A stretch of DNA of 64,000 nt from Sphingomonas sp. HMP9 (GTDB lineage: Bacteria > Pseudomonadota > Alphaproteobacteria > Sphingomonadales > Sphingomonadaceae), in the NCBI RefSeq assembly GCF_013374115.1, contig NZ_AP022673.1, positions 2,136,501 to 2,200,500 on the forward strand. The letters run 5' to 3'. The position numbers and the translations under genes were made by a program. The notes under the pieces were generated by a model. That model was not told where the DNA came from, searched no databases, and was given only the letters and a program-made list of their open reading frames with translations. Positions 51,583-61,371 of the stretch are shown in pieces (positions within the stretch are counted from its first letter, which is position 1; each line of letters opens with the position of its first letter).

Positions 51583-53082
51583 TCATTGATTATCCACAGC
51601 AGTTGCACAGTGACTTGCTATGAAATCGGCATGGCGGGGCAGGGCGCCCGCGATCCTTCGCGCGTTCGTCCTTACGTCCCTCAGGAACTTGACGAGACTT
51701 GCTGGGTCGACTCGTTCCGCAAGCGGCGACCAGCCGTCTGGCTCTACACCCTGCCCGATCATCACCTGTAACCATGCGGGATCAGTGAACAGGTCGCCTT
51801 CCTCTTGCGTCAGTTGCGCTCGGGTGCGGAAGCCACGAATTTTCTCAGCCAGCGTTTCGGGAATGGCCATCTCGCGGCAGCCCCGCCAGAATGGCTCTTC
51901 GCGCCCATTGGCGTAATAATGGAGGATCAAGAAGTCACGAATACGGTCGTATTCTGCATGAGTCTGACGGTTGTATGTATCGCGAGCGGCCGTGTTGTCC
52001 TCCAGGGCAGGAAATAGTGTGAAAAGTCGCGCAATCCCGGACTGCACCATATGTATGCTGGTCGACTCAAGCGGTTCCATGAACCCCGAGGCAAGACCCA
52101 GTGCGACGACGTTACGCTCCCAGAAGCGGTGCCGTTTGCCTGTCGCAAAGCGTAATGGGCGCGGATCGCCGATTGCCTTGCCGTCCAGGTTGGAAAGTAA
52201 CCGCGCTGCCGCCTCGTCGTCGGAAAGATGGGCGGCCTGATATACCAGACCGTTGCCAATCCGGTGCTGCAACGGAATGCGCCATTGCCAACCGACCGGC
52301 CTCGCCGTGGCGCGCGTATAGGGTAGTAAAGGCGCAGTCGGTGTGCTGGCAACAGCCATCGCCCGATCGCACGGCAACCAATGCGACCACTCCTCGAATC
52401 CGACCCCCAACGCTTCGCCTAGCAACAGTGAATGGAACCCCGAACAGTCGAGGAAGAAGTCGCCGTCGACCTGCGTGCCGTCCTCGAGCGTGACGCCTGC
52501 GACATCACCGCTCTCGCCTTGACGGCGGACAGCGACGATACGGCCCTCGACCCGTTCGACGGCGCTTGCCTGTGCGACCCTGCTCAGCAGTTGAGCGAGC
52601 AATGTTGCGTCGAGATGATATGCGTAGGCAACATTGTCGTGCCTTCCGAACCGTGCGTCCGTAACGGCACCCGCAGTTGGCATATAGTCGGCCAGCGGTC
52701 CGGCAATACCCAGATCGATACCGCGCAGCCAGTGATGGTGGAATGGCAGGATGCCAAGTTGGCGGCCGACGGCACCAAAAGCGTGAATGTAGCGCGATCC
52801 CACACCGGACCAGTCGACGAATTCGATACCGAGCTTGAACGTACCCTGCGTCGAGGCAAGCAATTTGTTCTCGTCGAGCCCCAGAGCGGCAGTCAGGAAA
52901 CGTATTTGCGGGATCGTCGCCTCGCCGACTCCGACCGTGCTGATCGCATCCGATTCAATTAAGCGGATGCGGGTGGTAGTAGGCACGAAACGCGCAAGCA
53001 TCGCGGCCGTGACCCAGCCGGCGGTGCCGCCGCCAACAATAATTATAGTCCGTAAGGCATTCGGCGTATTCGAGGCTTGCAT
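51583..53082 (-). CDS. Tryptophan halogenase-like flavoprotein 1
   Basis: The 499-residue protein belongs to the flavin-dependent tryptophan halogenase family. The FAD site is IIIVGGGTAGWVTAAML, GVGEATIPQI is the conserved second motif, and Lys83 in TFKLGIEF matches the catalytic Lys of PrnA and RebH. The signature W-x-W-x-I is present in GWQWRIPLQH. Such proteins recur in sphingomonad and related TonB receptor loci, where halogenation has rarely been shown and the natural substrate is unclear. It is the gene after the TonB receptor, 55 bp away. Confidence 0.9.
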   Translation of the reverse strand: MQASNTPNALRTIIIVGGGTAGWVTAAMLARFVPTTTRIRLIESDAISTVGVGEATIPQIRFLTAALGLDENKLLASTQGTFKLGIEFVDWSGVGSRYIHAFGAVGRQLGILPFHHHWLRGIDLGIAGPLADYMPTAGAVTDARFGRHDNVAYAYHLDATLLAQLLSRVAQASAVERVEGRIVAVRRQGESGDVAGVTLEDGTQVDGDFFLDCSGFHSLLLGEALGVGFEEWSHWLPCDRAMAVASTPTAPLLPYTRATARPVGWQWRIPLQHRIGNGLVYQAAHLSDDEAAARLLSNLDGKAIGDPRPLRFATGKRHRFWERNVVALGLASGFMEPLESTSIHMVQSGIARLFTLFPALEDNTAARDTYNRQTHAEYDRIRDFLILHYYANGREEPFWRGCREMAIPETLAEKIRGFRTRAQLTQEEGDLFTDPAWLQVMIGQGVEPDGWSPLAERVDPASLVKFLRDVRTNARRIAGALPRHADFIASHCATAVDNQ

Positions 53083-53137
53083 GGCGCTCTGACTACGATG
53101 AAACCGCCGCCGGCTCGTCCACCAGCGGCGGTCAAGA

Positions 53138-56125
53138 TTAGAATTTATAGGCGATGCCAGCGAGGAAGCGGCGTCCGTAATCCTGCGAGTCGATGATCAG
53201 GCCGGATCCGGAATCCTCAGTGACGAACGGCGCGCTCGTCAGGTTCTGGCCCTGAACGATGATGCCGAGGCCCTTAAGAGGCCCACCTTGCAGTTCGTAA
53301 CCGATCTGCGCATCAACGATGGTCTCGCCGCGCGCCACGCGGTTGCGTGCACCCGGCCCGAGGGAGATCACTTCAGCGAGGAATCCCGAGCGGTAGCGAA
53401 TGCTACCGCGCGACGAGAAGCCCGCCTTCTCGAAGAATACGGTACCGTTCGCGACGTGTTTTGACAGCCCAGGCAGCGATTGGGTTGGGTTGTCGGGATT
53501 CGCCTGAATGTTCGACTTTGTATAGGAATAACTGCCGACCACACCGAACCCGTCGAGGAACGAGGTGAATAGATTGAGCGGCAAGGTTAGTGACGCTTCG
53601 CTGCCATAAATAGTACCGCCGCTTCCGTTCACAGGCTGGGTTAGCACCCCGATCGAAGTGCCAGGCGTACCATCGATGGTAGGCGAGTTCTGAAAGTCAA
53701 ATAGCGTCTTCTGATCGTAAATATACGACTCGAGGTATTTATAAAAGCCAGCAAGCGCGAAATAGGCACCCTTGTTGAAGTAATGCTCGTAAGAGATATC
53801 TGCGCTATCGGCGATCCAGGGCTTGAGTTGCGGATTGCCGCCAGAGGCCGAAAAATAGCCCTGGTAGGGATCGAGGTTGCCAACCTGCCCAGAATTACGT
53901 GAAACGTTGAACGATGCCTTGAGCTGGTCCATACGCGCGCGCGCCAGGGTCCGCGCGATGCCTACACGGAGCACATTGTGATCGTCGAAGCGCATGCTCA
54001 TATTGAGACTGGGCAGCACGTCGACATATTTCCGACCGCCGTCGTTGACGAGGGGGGTGCCGGTAAGGTTCGAGAAGCTGCTGGAAGCCTGATCAGTGTA
54101 GACTATCTGCGCACCGGCGTTGCCGCTGAAAGAGCCGTTGGCCGTCGGCGTATTGAAGTTGAAGCGCAGCCAACCAGTCGCGACATTCTCCTTCAAATCC
54201 CATGTATTGTAAGCAGTCGGCTCGAGCGCCGCTACCAGCTTTGTTAGGATGCCAGCGTTTACAAGGCCGACCGGGTCAAAGCTGACCTGGCCGGGAATGC
54301 CGAGATAAGCGAGGCTGGTAGTGCCCAGATGGTAGCGGTCCGGTACAACAACGCTGGTGTTATGCGCCGGATCATCGATATTTGCTTGCGCCGACAAGAA
54401 CAGTGAGGTCGGCACGTACAGCTTCTTGCGCGCGGTGTAATTGGCGCCAAGCTCGACGGCATAGCCTTCTCCGAGATCGCGCGAGACGCTGCCGCGGATG
54501 GCGTACAACTCGTCCTTGACGTGCGGCGCGCTGTAAAAGCCATCCTGCCCGCCCGGAACCGCATTCGGGCGATCGCCGCCGGCCCAACCCTGGGGGCTGG
54601 TTAGCTTGATCAAGTTGGGGTCGGCATAATTCAACGTCGGATCGAACGTAGTAATCCCGTTCGACTCAGTCTGAAAGCCCAATGTGTCGTATGGGCCGTT
54701 ACCGACGCCGCGCGATGTGCCAGAATAGGTCTCGATATAGACGTCGTCACGCTTGACGCGCGAATAGCTTATGTCGCCTACGAAAGTCCATCCGCCGGTC
54801 GTGTATTTCGAATTTAAGCCGCCCGAGAGAATTTCAGCATTACGTTCTACATAGTCGTTACGAACGATGCCCTTTACGTTGTTCCAAGTCCCGGCGGTGA
54901 TTGAGTTACCGGTTACGGTGTAGCCTGGCGCCAGCGTAGCGTTTGCCCAGTAGAGTGGTAGCTCAATACCACGTAAATTCTGCTCTTCCTTAAATTTAGT
55001 ATAGAGCACGTCGAGTGTCGTCGTCCAATCGCTATTAGGCTGCCATTCGACGGTACCGATAATGCCGGTGCGTGTCAGTTCGTTCGACTGCACGAAAGGC
55101 TTGGCGCCCCCGATCACGTACTTGCCTTGCGCGGAAGCATATTCCGGGCGAACTTTGTAAGTACCGTCGGGCTGCAGCGCGCCATACGTCGCGTTGTTGC
55201 CATCGAACTGAGGATAGCCCCAGGCGTTATAGCGCTCGAATTGGCTCGGCGATTCGCTGTGGGCGATCCCCAGCGTGACACCCAGCGTATCGTTGGCGAA
55301 CTGATCGACATAGGTCGCACTAGCCCGGAAGCCCTTGTCCTTGCTGCCGGCGTTCAGCTTGCCCTTGGTTACGACTTCGCCGCGCAGATTGGCTGCGAAC
55401 ACGCGTTTGCCGTATTCGATCGGGCGAATGGTGCGCAGGTCGATCGTGCCAGACACGCCCTGGCCGATAAGCCCGGCCGAAGGCGTTTTGTAGACCACGA
55501 CCTGGCCGAGCAGCTCGGATGGATATTGGTCAAATTCGACAGCGCGGTTATCGTTGGTCGTCACCTGTTCACGTCCGTTCAGCAACGTCGTCGAAAAGTC
55601 AGGCGCAAAGCCGCGGACGCTAATAACTTGGTCCCGACCATCGACGCGTTGCGCGGTAACACCGGGCAGGCGAGCAATCGACTCGGCGATCGAATTGTCG
55701 GGCAGCTTGCCGATGTCCTCGGCTGAGATGCTTTCGAGAATCTGGTCAGAGTTCCGCTTCTCGGCGATCGCGTTGGCGATGGCCGCGCGGAAGCCGGTGA
55801 CAACGATGTCGTCGCCAGCGGGATCCGCTACGATCGCCTGTCCAATCGATGTCGCCTGAAGCTGCGTGGCATTCCCGCCGGTCTGCTCGACTGGCTGCTC
55901 AGCGCTGGTACCTGGCGTTTGGGTTGCCTGGGGGTTGGCGCTGCTGGGAATATTGGTTGTCGGAACGCTGCCAGTGTCGGTGGAAGTCGCCTGCGCTGAC
56001 GCTGGAGATGCAAAAGCGAGGCCTAGCGAAAGTGCGGCAATGCTGGCCGTGGAGGACAGCCCCCCCCCGCTACGGCGGCTATTCGCAGAGCATGTAGGCT
56101 CATATTTCGAATTCGAATATTTCAT
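53138..56125 (-). CDS. TonB-dependent receptor (carbohydrate type)
   Basis: The 995-residue outer-membrane transporter imports oligosaccharides using TonB energy. The ATG at 56123-56125 is preceded by GGGGAGG. A signal peptide ends near ASPASAQA, followed by a low-complexity Thr/Pro/Gln linker. The TonB box is DDIVVTGF, then the plug with ILESISAEDIGKLPDNSIAE and VISVRGFAPDFSTTLLNG. The long barrel ends in AGIAYKF with the terminal Phe. A frame reading further upstream has no ribosome site. A LacI-type operator lies 54-69 bp before the start codon. Confidence 0.94.
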   Translation of the reverse strand: MKYSNSKYEPTCSANSRRSGGGLSSTASIAALSLGLAFASPASAQATSTDTGSVPTTNIPSSANPQATQTPGTSAEQPVEQTGGNATQLQATSIGQAIVADPAGDDIVVTGFRAAIANAIAEKRNSDQILESISAEDIGKLPDNSIAESIARLPGVTAQRVDGRDQVISVRGFAPDFSTTLLNGREQVTTNDNRAVEFDQYPSELLGQVVVYKTPSAGLIGQGVSGTIDLRTIRPIEYGKRVFAANLRGEVVTKGKLNAGSKDKGFRASATYVDQFANDTLGVTLGIAHSESPSQFERYNAWGYPQFDGNNATYGALQPDGTYKVRPEYASAQGKYVIGGAKPFVQSNELTRTGIIGTVEWQPNSDWTTTLDVLYTKFKEEQNLRGIELPLYWANATLAPGYTVTGNSITAGTWNNVKGIVRNDYVERNAEILSGGLNSKYTTGGWTFVGDISYSRVKRDDVYIETYSGTSRGVGNGPYDTLGFQTESNGITTFDPTLNYADPNLIKLTSPQGWAGGDRPNAVPGGQDGFYSAPHVKDELYAIRGSVSRDLGEGYAVELGANYTARKKLYVPTSLFLSAQANIDDPAHNTSVVVPDRYHLGTTSLAYLGIPGQVSFDPVGLVNAGILTKLVAALEPTAYNTWDLKENVATGWLRFNFNTPTANGSFSGNAGAQIVYTDQASSSFSNLTGTPLVNDGGRKYVDVLPSLNMSMRFDDHNVLRVGIARTLARARMDQLKASFNVSRNSGQVGNLDPYQGYFSASGGNPQLKPWIADSADISYEHYFNKGAYFALAGFYKYLESYIYDQKTLFDFQNSPTIDGTPGTSIGVLTQPVNGSGGTIYGSEASLTLPLNLFTSFLDGFGVVGSYSYTKSNIQANPDNPTQSLPGLSKHVANGTVFFEKAGFSSRGSIRYRSGFLAEVISLGPGARNRVARGETIVDAQIGYELQGGPLKGLGIIVQGQNLTSAPFVTEDSGSGLIIDSQDYGRRFLAGIAYKF

Positions 56126-56178
56126 ACTATCCTCCCCTTTACCGTTCTCTATCGAGCAAGCAGATCGTGAGCACGGTA

Positions 56179-56194
56179 TGCGCAATCGTTTACC
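56179..56194 (-). promoter_or_regulatory. LacI-type operator upstream of the TonB receptor gene
   Basis: On the minus strand the site reads GGTAAACGATTGCGCA. Its core GTAAACGATTGC is the GNAANCG-NTTNC pattern of LacI-family operators. A matching core (GGGTAAACGATTGCA) lies before the GH31 gene at 61334. It sits 54-69 bp before the receptor start codon, at a position fit for repression. Confidence 0.7.
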
Positions 56195-56280
56195 CTTCCT
56201 GTTGTTGGAAGCGCAACGGTACTTGGAAACAAAACCGAAATAATGCCGAGGGTGTGGCTGGAACGACACGGCGTTTCCCG

Positions 56281-57777
56281 TCAAATGCTGAGTCTGCGCA
56301 GCCATTCGTCGTGCGTAGGCATGCACTCAGCCGCTTGCGCTATAATTTGGCGCAGCGCGGCAAGCTTCGCGCTTGCGTCCACATGCGAGCGCTGATCGAC
56401 GAGTGGGGCATATTCGTCTGGATTGATTCCTTGGCCGACCAGCACCGCGAGCCAGTTGGAATTGACGAAAAGTTCGGCTCCAGGCGACACCAGCCGTCCG
56501 CCGGCACGGAAATGTTTGATGCGGTAGGCGAGCTCATCCGGAATCGGCATATTGCGACATCTGCGCCAAAGTTCGCCCTCGGTACGCGAGTTGGCATGGT
56601 AATGAAGGATCAAGAAGTCGCGAATACGGGCATATTCCTGACCTGTGAGTCTGTCGTATTCGGCGCTTGCGAGCGGATCACTGCTCCGGTCCGGGAACAG
56701 CGCAAGGAAGCGTTGGATACCGCTCTGAACGAGATGCAGGCTCGTCGATTCAAGCGGTTCCATAAACCCCGCAGCTAGTCCAAGCGCCAGACAATTACGG
56801 TGCCAGAAACGTTCACGGCGGCCCGTCGTGAAGCGGAGCAAGCGCGGCGCCCCGATCGCTTCGCCCTCGAGGTTCGCGAGGAGGATGTCGCCGGCGGCGT
56901 CTGCGTTTAGGTAATCACTGCAGAATACGTGGCCGTTGCCGGTGCGATGTTGCAGCGGGATACGCCAATGCCAGCCAGCGACGCTCGCAGTCGAGCGGGT
57001 GAAGGGGGGGCGTTCGGCGGTCGATTCCGAAGCGACCGCAACGGCACTGTCGCACGGCAGCCAGCGGCGCCAATCCTCGTACCCGACCCCTAGCGCCTGG
57101 CCCAGCAGGCGCGACGAGAAGCCGGTACAGTCAATGAAGAAATCGCCTTCGATACGGCGGCCGTCGGATAGCGTGATGTAGGTGACGGCGCCTGATTCAC
57201 CATCGAGCCCGACGTCGATGACGCAACCTTCTGTTCGCACCACGCCGCGCGTTTCGGCGATCGTACGCAAGAATGTCGCGAACAGAGATGCATCGAAATG
57301 ATAGGCGTAGTCGAAGGTTGATTGAACCATCCGCGGGTTGGCAACCGGATGCGCGAAGCGACCTCGCTTAGCCATCGCCCACGCCATCGAATAGTCTTCG
57401 AGCGCTCCCCCCCCTCCCGTCGTTCGCTCACGCAGCCACCAATGATGAAGCGGTACGCTGTCGAAGCCGATGCCATAGGTACCGAACGGATGGGCATACC
57501 GCTTGCCCTCGCGGTGCCAGCCAACGAATTCGATGCCAAGCTTGATCGTGGCGCCGGTAGCGCGGATGAAAGTTGGTTCGTCGATCCCGAGTCCCTGAAC
57601 ATAGGTTTTGATTGGTGGGATAGTCGCTTCCCCAACGCCGACTGTGCCGATCTCCTCCGATTCAACCAGTTCGATCGCACATTCGCCGAGCGCAGTCGCA
57701 AGCGATGCGGCCGCCATCCAGCCAGCCGATCCGCCGCCGACTATCACGATCTTTCGTAAGGGCCGCGACGGCATCAT
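56281..57777 (-). CDS. Tryptophan halogenase-like flavoprotein 2
   Basis: The 498-residue protein is a paralogue of the one at 51583. FAD motif IVIVGGGSAGWMAAASL, GVGEATIPPI, Lys79 in TIKLGIEF and GWHWRIPLQH are all present, so the halogenase active-site Lys is kept. The start overlaps the cupin-like stop by 4 bp (ATGA), so the two are coupled. It ends 156 bp before the TonB receptor start. The substrate is unknown. Confidence 0.9.
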   Translation of the reverse strand: MMPSRPLRKIVIVGGGSAGWMAAASLATALGECAIELVESEEIGTVGVGEATIPPIKTYVQGLGIDEPTFIRATGATIKLGIEFVGWHREGKRYAHPFGTYGIGFDSVPLHHWWLRERTTGGGGALEDYSMAWAMAKRGRFAHPVANPRMVQSTFDYAYHFDASLFATFLRTIAETRGVVRTEGCVIDVGLDGESGAVTYITLSDGRRIEGDFFIDCTGFSSRLLGQALGVGYEDWRRWLPCDSAVAVASESTAERPPFTRSTASVAGWHWRIPLQHRTGNGHVFCSDYLNADAAGDILLANLEGEAIGAPRLLRFTTGRRERFWHRNCLALGLAAGFMEPLESTSLHLVQSGIQRFLALFPDRSSDPLASAEYDRLTGQEYARIRDFLILHYHANSRTEGELWRRCRNMPIPDELAYRIKHFRAGGRLVSPGAELFVNSNWLAVLVGQGINPDEYAPLVDQRSHVDASAKLAALRQIIAQAAECMPTHDEWLRRLSI

Positions 57778-58793
57778 GGCCGCAGCGTGCCAGCGATGAT
57801 CGTTGTGATCCGCTTACGTATCTCAGGCGTCATCGCGCCAAACACGCCGCGCGCGTCCTCGGGCAAATGCGACATGGGATCGCCATTCGTACCGAAGATA
57901 TAGTGATCGAACATCGTTCTCCAGGCGTCGCGCTCGGTCTCGGGAAGTTCCCGCAAGGTTAGAAGCGCGTGAAATAGCGTGAGAAGTGGTGTCATCAGGT
58001 AGTCAGGACCATCGCGCCACCAGAAATTGATCATGGCGCCGACCGGATCGAGCGATTCGACGTGATGCCACCACAGGCTTGGCACATAAAGTGCGTCGCC
58101 AGGTCCGAGTTCGGCGACCTCGGCAGCGGCCATGGCATGGGTAAAATTCGGGTATCGCGTGAGGTCTGGCGCGGCGAAATCAACCAGGCTGATCGGCTGA
58201 CCGGCGAGCGTGAAGTCAAGCGGTCCAACATAAAGGTTCTTGACCTGCTCGGTCGGGAATAAGGTGAAGCGGCGGCGCCCTAGCACGACGCAGGCAAGAT
58301 TCTGTGGCACGTCCCAATGTGCGGCGGTGCGCGTCCGGGTGCCGAGCCAGAGCGACACCAACGTCTCGCGACTTTCCTCCAGCAGTGGCATTGGCAATGC
58401 GGCGCGTAGCGCCGGGATCGTCGCGCCGATCGGGATGCCGCCCGCGTAAGCGGAGAAGGCGGTTGGATCGTCGCCATGTGCGAGGATGTATGCGAGCAAC
58501 TCCGTCAGCGTCACCTCGCGGCGTTCGTGGTCGAAGTCCTTGAGATCGTCCGAATAGCCGAACCGGCCCGCGTTCGTGGGCGCGCCGAACCATGCCTTAA
58601 CCGGCGCAGTAGCAGGCACCGCGGTTACATAGTCCGCGAACTTATTGGGAGAGAGCTTTGCGGCGGCAACGATTGGCCAGTCGCTTACGAGGCTACGCAG
58701 CACGACCGGCCGGGCGGCGGGGACTATCTCATTCTCGAAGTAAGCCCGGTCGATGTTTTCGAAAATCGGCACAGAGGGCGTCCCCGGCCACAT
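57774..58793 (-). CDS. Cupin-like (JmjC-related) domain protein
   Basis: The 339-residue protein has the cupin_8/JmjC fold: VVLRSLVSDWPIV at the start, then the metal motif AAHWDVPQNLACVVLGRR with HxD, and the second His in YVPSLWWHHVESL. These are predicted iron and 2-oxoglutarate hydroxylases. The family is a regular companion of halogenase-like proteins in TonB receptor loci. It begins 3 bp after the GH31 stop and overlaps the next gene by 4 bp. The true substrate is unknown. Confidence 0.88.
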   Translation of the reverse strand: MWPGTPSVPIFENIDRAYFENEIVPAARPVVLRSLVSDWPIVAAAKLSPNKFADYVTAVPATAPVKAWFGAPTNAGRFGYSDDLKDFDHERREVTLTELLAYILAHGDDPTAFSAYAGGIPIGATIPALRAALPMPLLEESRETLVSLWLGTRTRTAAHWDVPQNLACVVLGRRRFTLFPTEQVKNLYVGPLDFTLAGQPISLVDFAAPDLTRYPNFTHAMAAAEVAELGPGDALYVPSLWWHHVESLDPVGAMINFWWRDGPDYLMTPLLTLFHALLTLRELPETERDAWRTMFDHYIFGTNGDPMSHLPEDARGVFGAMTPEIRKRITTIIAGTLRP

Positions 58794-58796
58794 CAG

Positions 58797-61286
58797 TTAG
58801 CGGCGCGCAATGGCAACACGAGTTGCGGTCATTGGTGTGTCGATTGTAAAGCTGACAGTTTGCGCGTTTGCGTCGCCAATGCTCGCGACGGTACGATCCC
58901 CGCTCTTTACTGCATTAGTGCCCTTCCACCCATGGACCGTCACCGCCACCTGCTTCCACCACGGCGAGAACCTGCCTTGGGGCGTCTCGAAGTCGAGCGT
59001 CACGCCTTTGGCGGTCACTTGGCACCGCACGGTTTGCCGCATAAACGCACCTGACTGAAAGGCCATCGAATGGCCGTCGTCGGCGTACAGGTCGCCTGCG
59101 CAATCGTCGCCTGGATATACGTCAAGTGATAGCGGCCCCCTAGGGATTTCACTGGTGCTTTGCACGACCTGCTGGCGCGGCAGGATCGTTCCAGCGCGAA
59201 CGAACACCGGTAGGTAGTCAAGCCGCGGGGTTTCAGTGACGATATCGCCCTTGGTCTTCACCCCTCCGGTGGCCTGCGACGCCGACTGGATCTGGCCCTC
59301 AGTGTCCGCCTGTGCAACGCCCGACCGCTTGCCGGTCCAGTAATCGTACCAGCCGCCTGCTGGAAGGCACACATCATAGGCTTGCGGCGATTCCGGCTTG
59401 GGCGGTGGCGCGACTAACAAGCTCTTGCCCAGCGTGAAGGTCATCGACTGGTCGCACGACATCGTGATCGCCGAGGGGTAATCATAAAACACGGGCCTCA
59501 GGATAGGGTCGCCGCTCCGTGCATTCAGTTCGGCTAGGCCATAAAGATATGGCATCAGCTTGTAGCGTTCCTCAATAAAGCGGCGGCGAACCGCGAGCTG
59601 CTCGGGGCCGTCGACCCAAGGCTCGACGCGCGGCGTGCCTTTGGCGGAATGGTTGCGGAATACGGGGTAGAACGCTCCAATTTCGAACCAGCGCGTCAGC
59701 AGATCGGGGCTGGGTCCCCCCGCGAAGCCGCTGACGTCGGCGGCACCGTAGGAGAAGCCTGAAAGCCCCATGTTGATGATCTGCTGCACCGATAGCTTCA
59801 GATGGTCCCAGGTCGCACTATTGTCGCCGGTCCAGGTCACGGCATAGCGCTGCCCGCCCGCATAGCTGGCACGCGTCATGACGAATGCACGTTCGTCGGG
59901 GTTTAGCTTGCGCAAACCCTCATAGGTCGCGCGCGTGTTCTGCATGCCGTAAACATTGTGAAGTTCGGCATGTGTGCCGGTGCGCGGCGCAAAGCCGTCG
60001 CTGTCAATACGATGGACGATGTCAAGCGGCATCGTCTTGGTCGGCGTTTCGAAGATCGCGGGCTCGTTCATGTCATTCCAGGCACCAGCAACGCCGTCGT
60101 CGATCTGCTTTTGGAACAAGGTGCCGTACCAGTCGCGCACCGACGATTGGGTGAAGTCAGGGAATACTGAGGGGCCGGGCCAGACCGGGGCGACGTACAC
60201 ACTGCCGTCGGGGTTGTGGACGAAGCGATCGCCCTTCATTCCCTCGTCATAAGGTCGATAGCCTTGATTTGGCGCGCGGGCGACATGGAGGTCAGTGATC
60301 GTTACGACCTTGAACCCTTCCTTACCGAGGTCGCTCACCATGCCCTTTAGGTCGGGGAATGTTTTCGTATTGACCGTAAACGGACGGTTGCGGTCCTGAA
60401 AGTCGATGTCGAGCCACATCACGTCAGTCGGAATTTTCTCGGACCGCAAACGGGCGGCGACCTGCTTGGTCTCGTCTGCGGACATATAGCTGTAGCGTGA
60501 TTGTTGATAGCCAAGCGCCCACTGCGCCTGAAGCGGTGCCTTTCCAGTCAGGTCAGTGTAGCGGCGGACGACCTCAGCTGTCGAAGGCCCCGCAATCACG
60601 TAATAGTCGATCGGGCCTTCGGGCGCGCCGAACGAAAGGATATTCTCCTCGCGGTGACCAAAGTCGAACGAGGCGCGCCACGTGTTGTCGAGGAAGATGC
60701 CGTAGCTGCCGCCAGCACCGCCAACGCCGATGAAGAAAGGGATCGATTTGTAGATAGGATCGTCGCTGCCGGAAAATCCAAAGGCGTCGGTGTTCCAGTC
60801 GACGAAGCTCTTGCCGCGCCGGTCGAGACCGCCAGTCTTGTCGCCCAAGCCGAAATAATGCTCTGCCTGAGGCATCGACTTGCGAAGCGTAAACCCCTTA
60901 CCCTGTATCATCAGCGGCTCAATCGCGTCGTTTGTGATGACCTTACCGGCTTTGTCAGTTACGGTTAGGCGCATAGTCGCGGGATCGATCGCGACAACCA
61001 TCGCCGCAGTCGAGAATCCGTTGACAGTCGATTTTGCCGACACGGAATGGGCGCGTGCCTCAGGCGAAACTGCCCAACTTGCGTCCTCTGCGAATACACC
61101 GCCTTTTGCGACGCGGACGCGCAGGATGGAATCGCTGATCGCCGCAACCCGCATCGTGATCGCGCCTTGTTTGACATCCACGCCGTTAGCGGTCGCGGTA
61201 ACGGTAGTCTGTGCAAAGGCGGATGCGGATATGCCCAGCGGCGACACAGCGACAAGAGCCAGAGCAATGGCGGGGCGGTTCTTCAA
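58797..61286 (-). CDS. GH31 alpha-glucosidase family enzyme (secreted)
   Basis: The 829-residue enzyme has a signal peptide ending ASAFAQT. The GH31 nucleophile Asp lies in GAWNDMNEPAIF and the acid/base Asp in VTWTGDNSATW. An N-terminal beta-sandwich and two C-terminal beta domains give the usual layout. It should release glucose or a related sugar from alpha-glucans in the periplasm or outside. First gene after the regulator, with a LacI-type operator 48-61 bp before its start. The operon continues through cupin and halogenase genes. Confidence 0.93.
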   Translation of the reverse strand: MKNRPAIALALVAVSPLGISASAFAQTTVTATANGVDVKQGAITMRVAAISDSILRVRVAKGGVFAEDASWAVSPEARAHSVSAKSTVNGFSTAAMVVAIDPATMRLTVTDKAGKVITNDAIEPLMIQGKGFTLRKSMPQAEHYFGLGDKTGGLDRRGKSFVDWNTDAFGFSGSDDPIYKSIPFFIGVGGAGGSYGIFLDNTWRASFDFGHREENILSFGAPEGPIDYYVIAGPSTAEVVRRYTDLTGKAPLQAQWALGYQQSRYSYMSADETKQVAARLRSEKIPTDVMWLDIDFQDRNRPFTVNTKTFPDLKGMVSDLGKEGFKVVTITDLHVARAPNQGYRPYDEGMKGDRFVHNPDGSVYVAPVWPGPSVFPDFTQSSVRDWYGTLFQKQIDDGVAGAWNDMNEPAIFETPTKTMPLDIVHRIDSDGFAPRTGTHAELHNVYGMQNTRATYEGLRKLNPDERAFVMTRASYAGGQRYAVTWTGDNSATWDHLKLSVQQIINMGLSGFSYGAADVSGFAGGPSPDLLTRWFEIGAFYPVFRNHSAKGTPRVEPWVDGPEQLAVRRRFIEERYKLMPYLYGLAELNARSGDPILRPVFYDYPSAITMSCDQSMTFTLGKSLLVAPPPKPESPQAYDVCLPAGGWYDYWTGKRSGVAQADTEGQIQSASQATGGVKTKGDIVTETPRLDYLPVFVRAGTILPRQQVVQSTSEIPRGPLSLDVYPGDDCAGDLYADDGHSMAFQSGAFMRQTVRCQVTAKGVTLDFETPQGRFSPWWKQVAVTVHGWKGTNAVKSGDRTVASIGDANAQTVSFTIDTPMTATRVAIARR

Positions 61287-61333
61287 GACGTCTCTCCCAT
61301 TCGATTCCGAGTTTCACGGTCGATCGTTGCTTA

Positions 61334-61347
61334 TGCAATCGTTTACC
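61334..61347 (-). promoter_or_regulatory. LacI-type operator upstream of the GH31 gene
   Basis: Minus-strand sequence GGTAAACGATTGCA matches the operator before the TonB receptor (56179) over 12 of 12 core bases. It lies between the lacI-like stop (61372) and the GH31 start (61286). Both sites together suggest one regulon under the adjacent LacI protein. Confidence 0.72.
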
Positions 61348-61371
61348 CGGGGTGTGTCAAGCTAGACCATG

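Noticed and set aside
53138..56326. N-terminal extension of the TonB receptor to 56326
   Set aside because: The extra 67 residues are not a signal peptide and contain the LacI-type operator. The ATG at 56125 has a strong ribosome site and is followed by a normal signal peptide.
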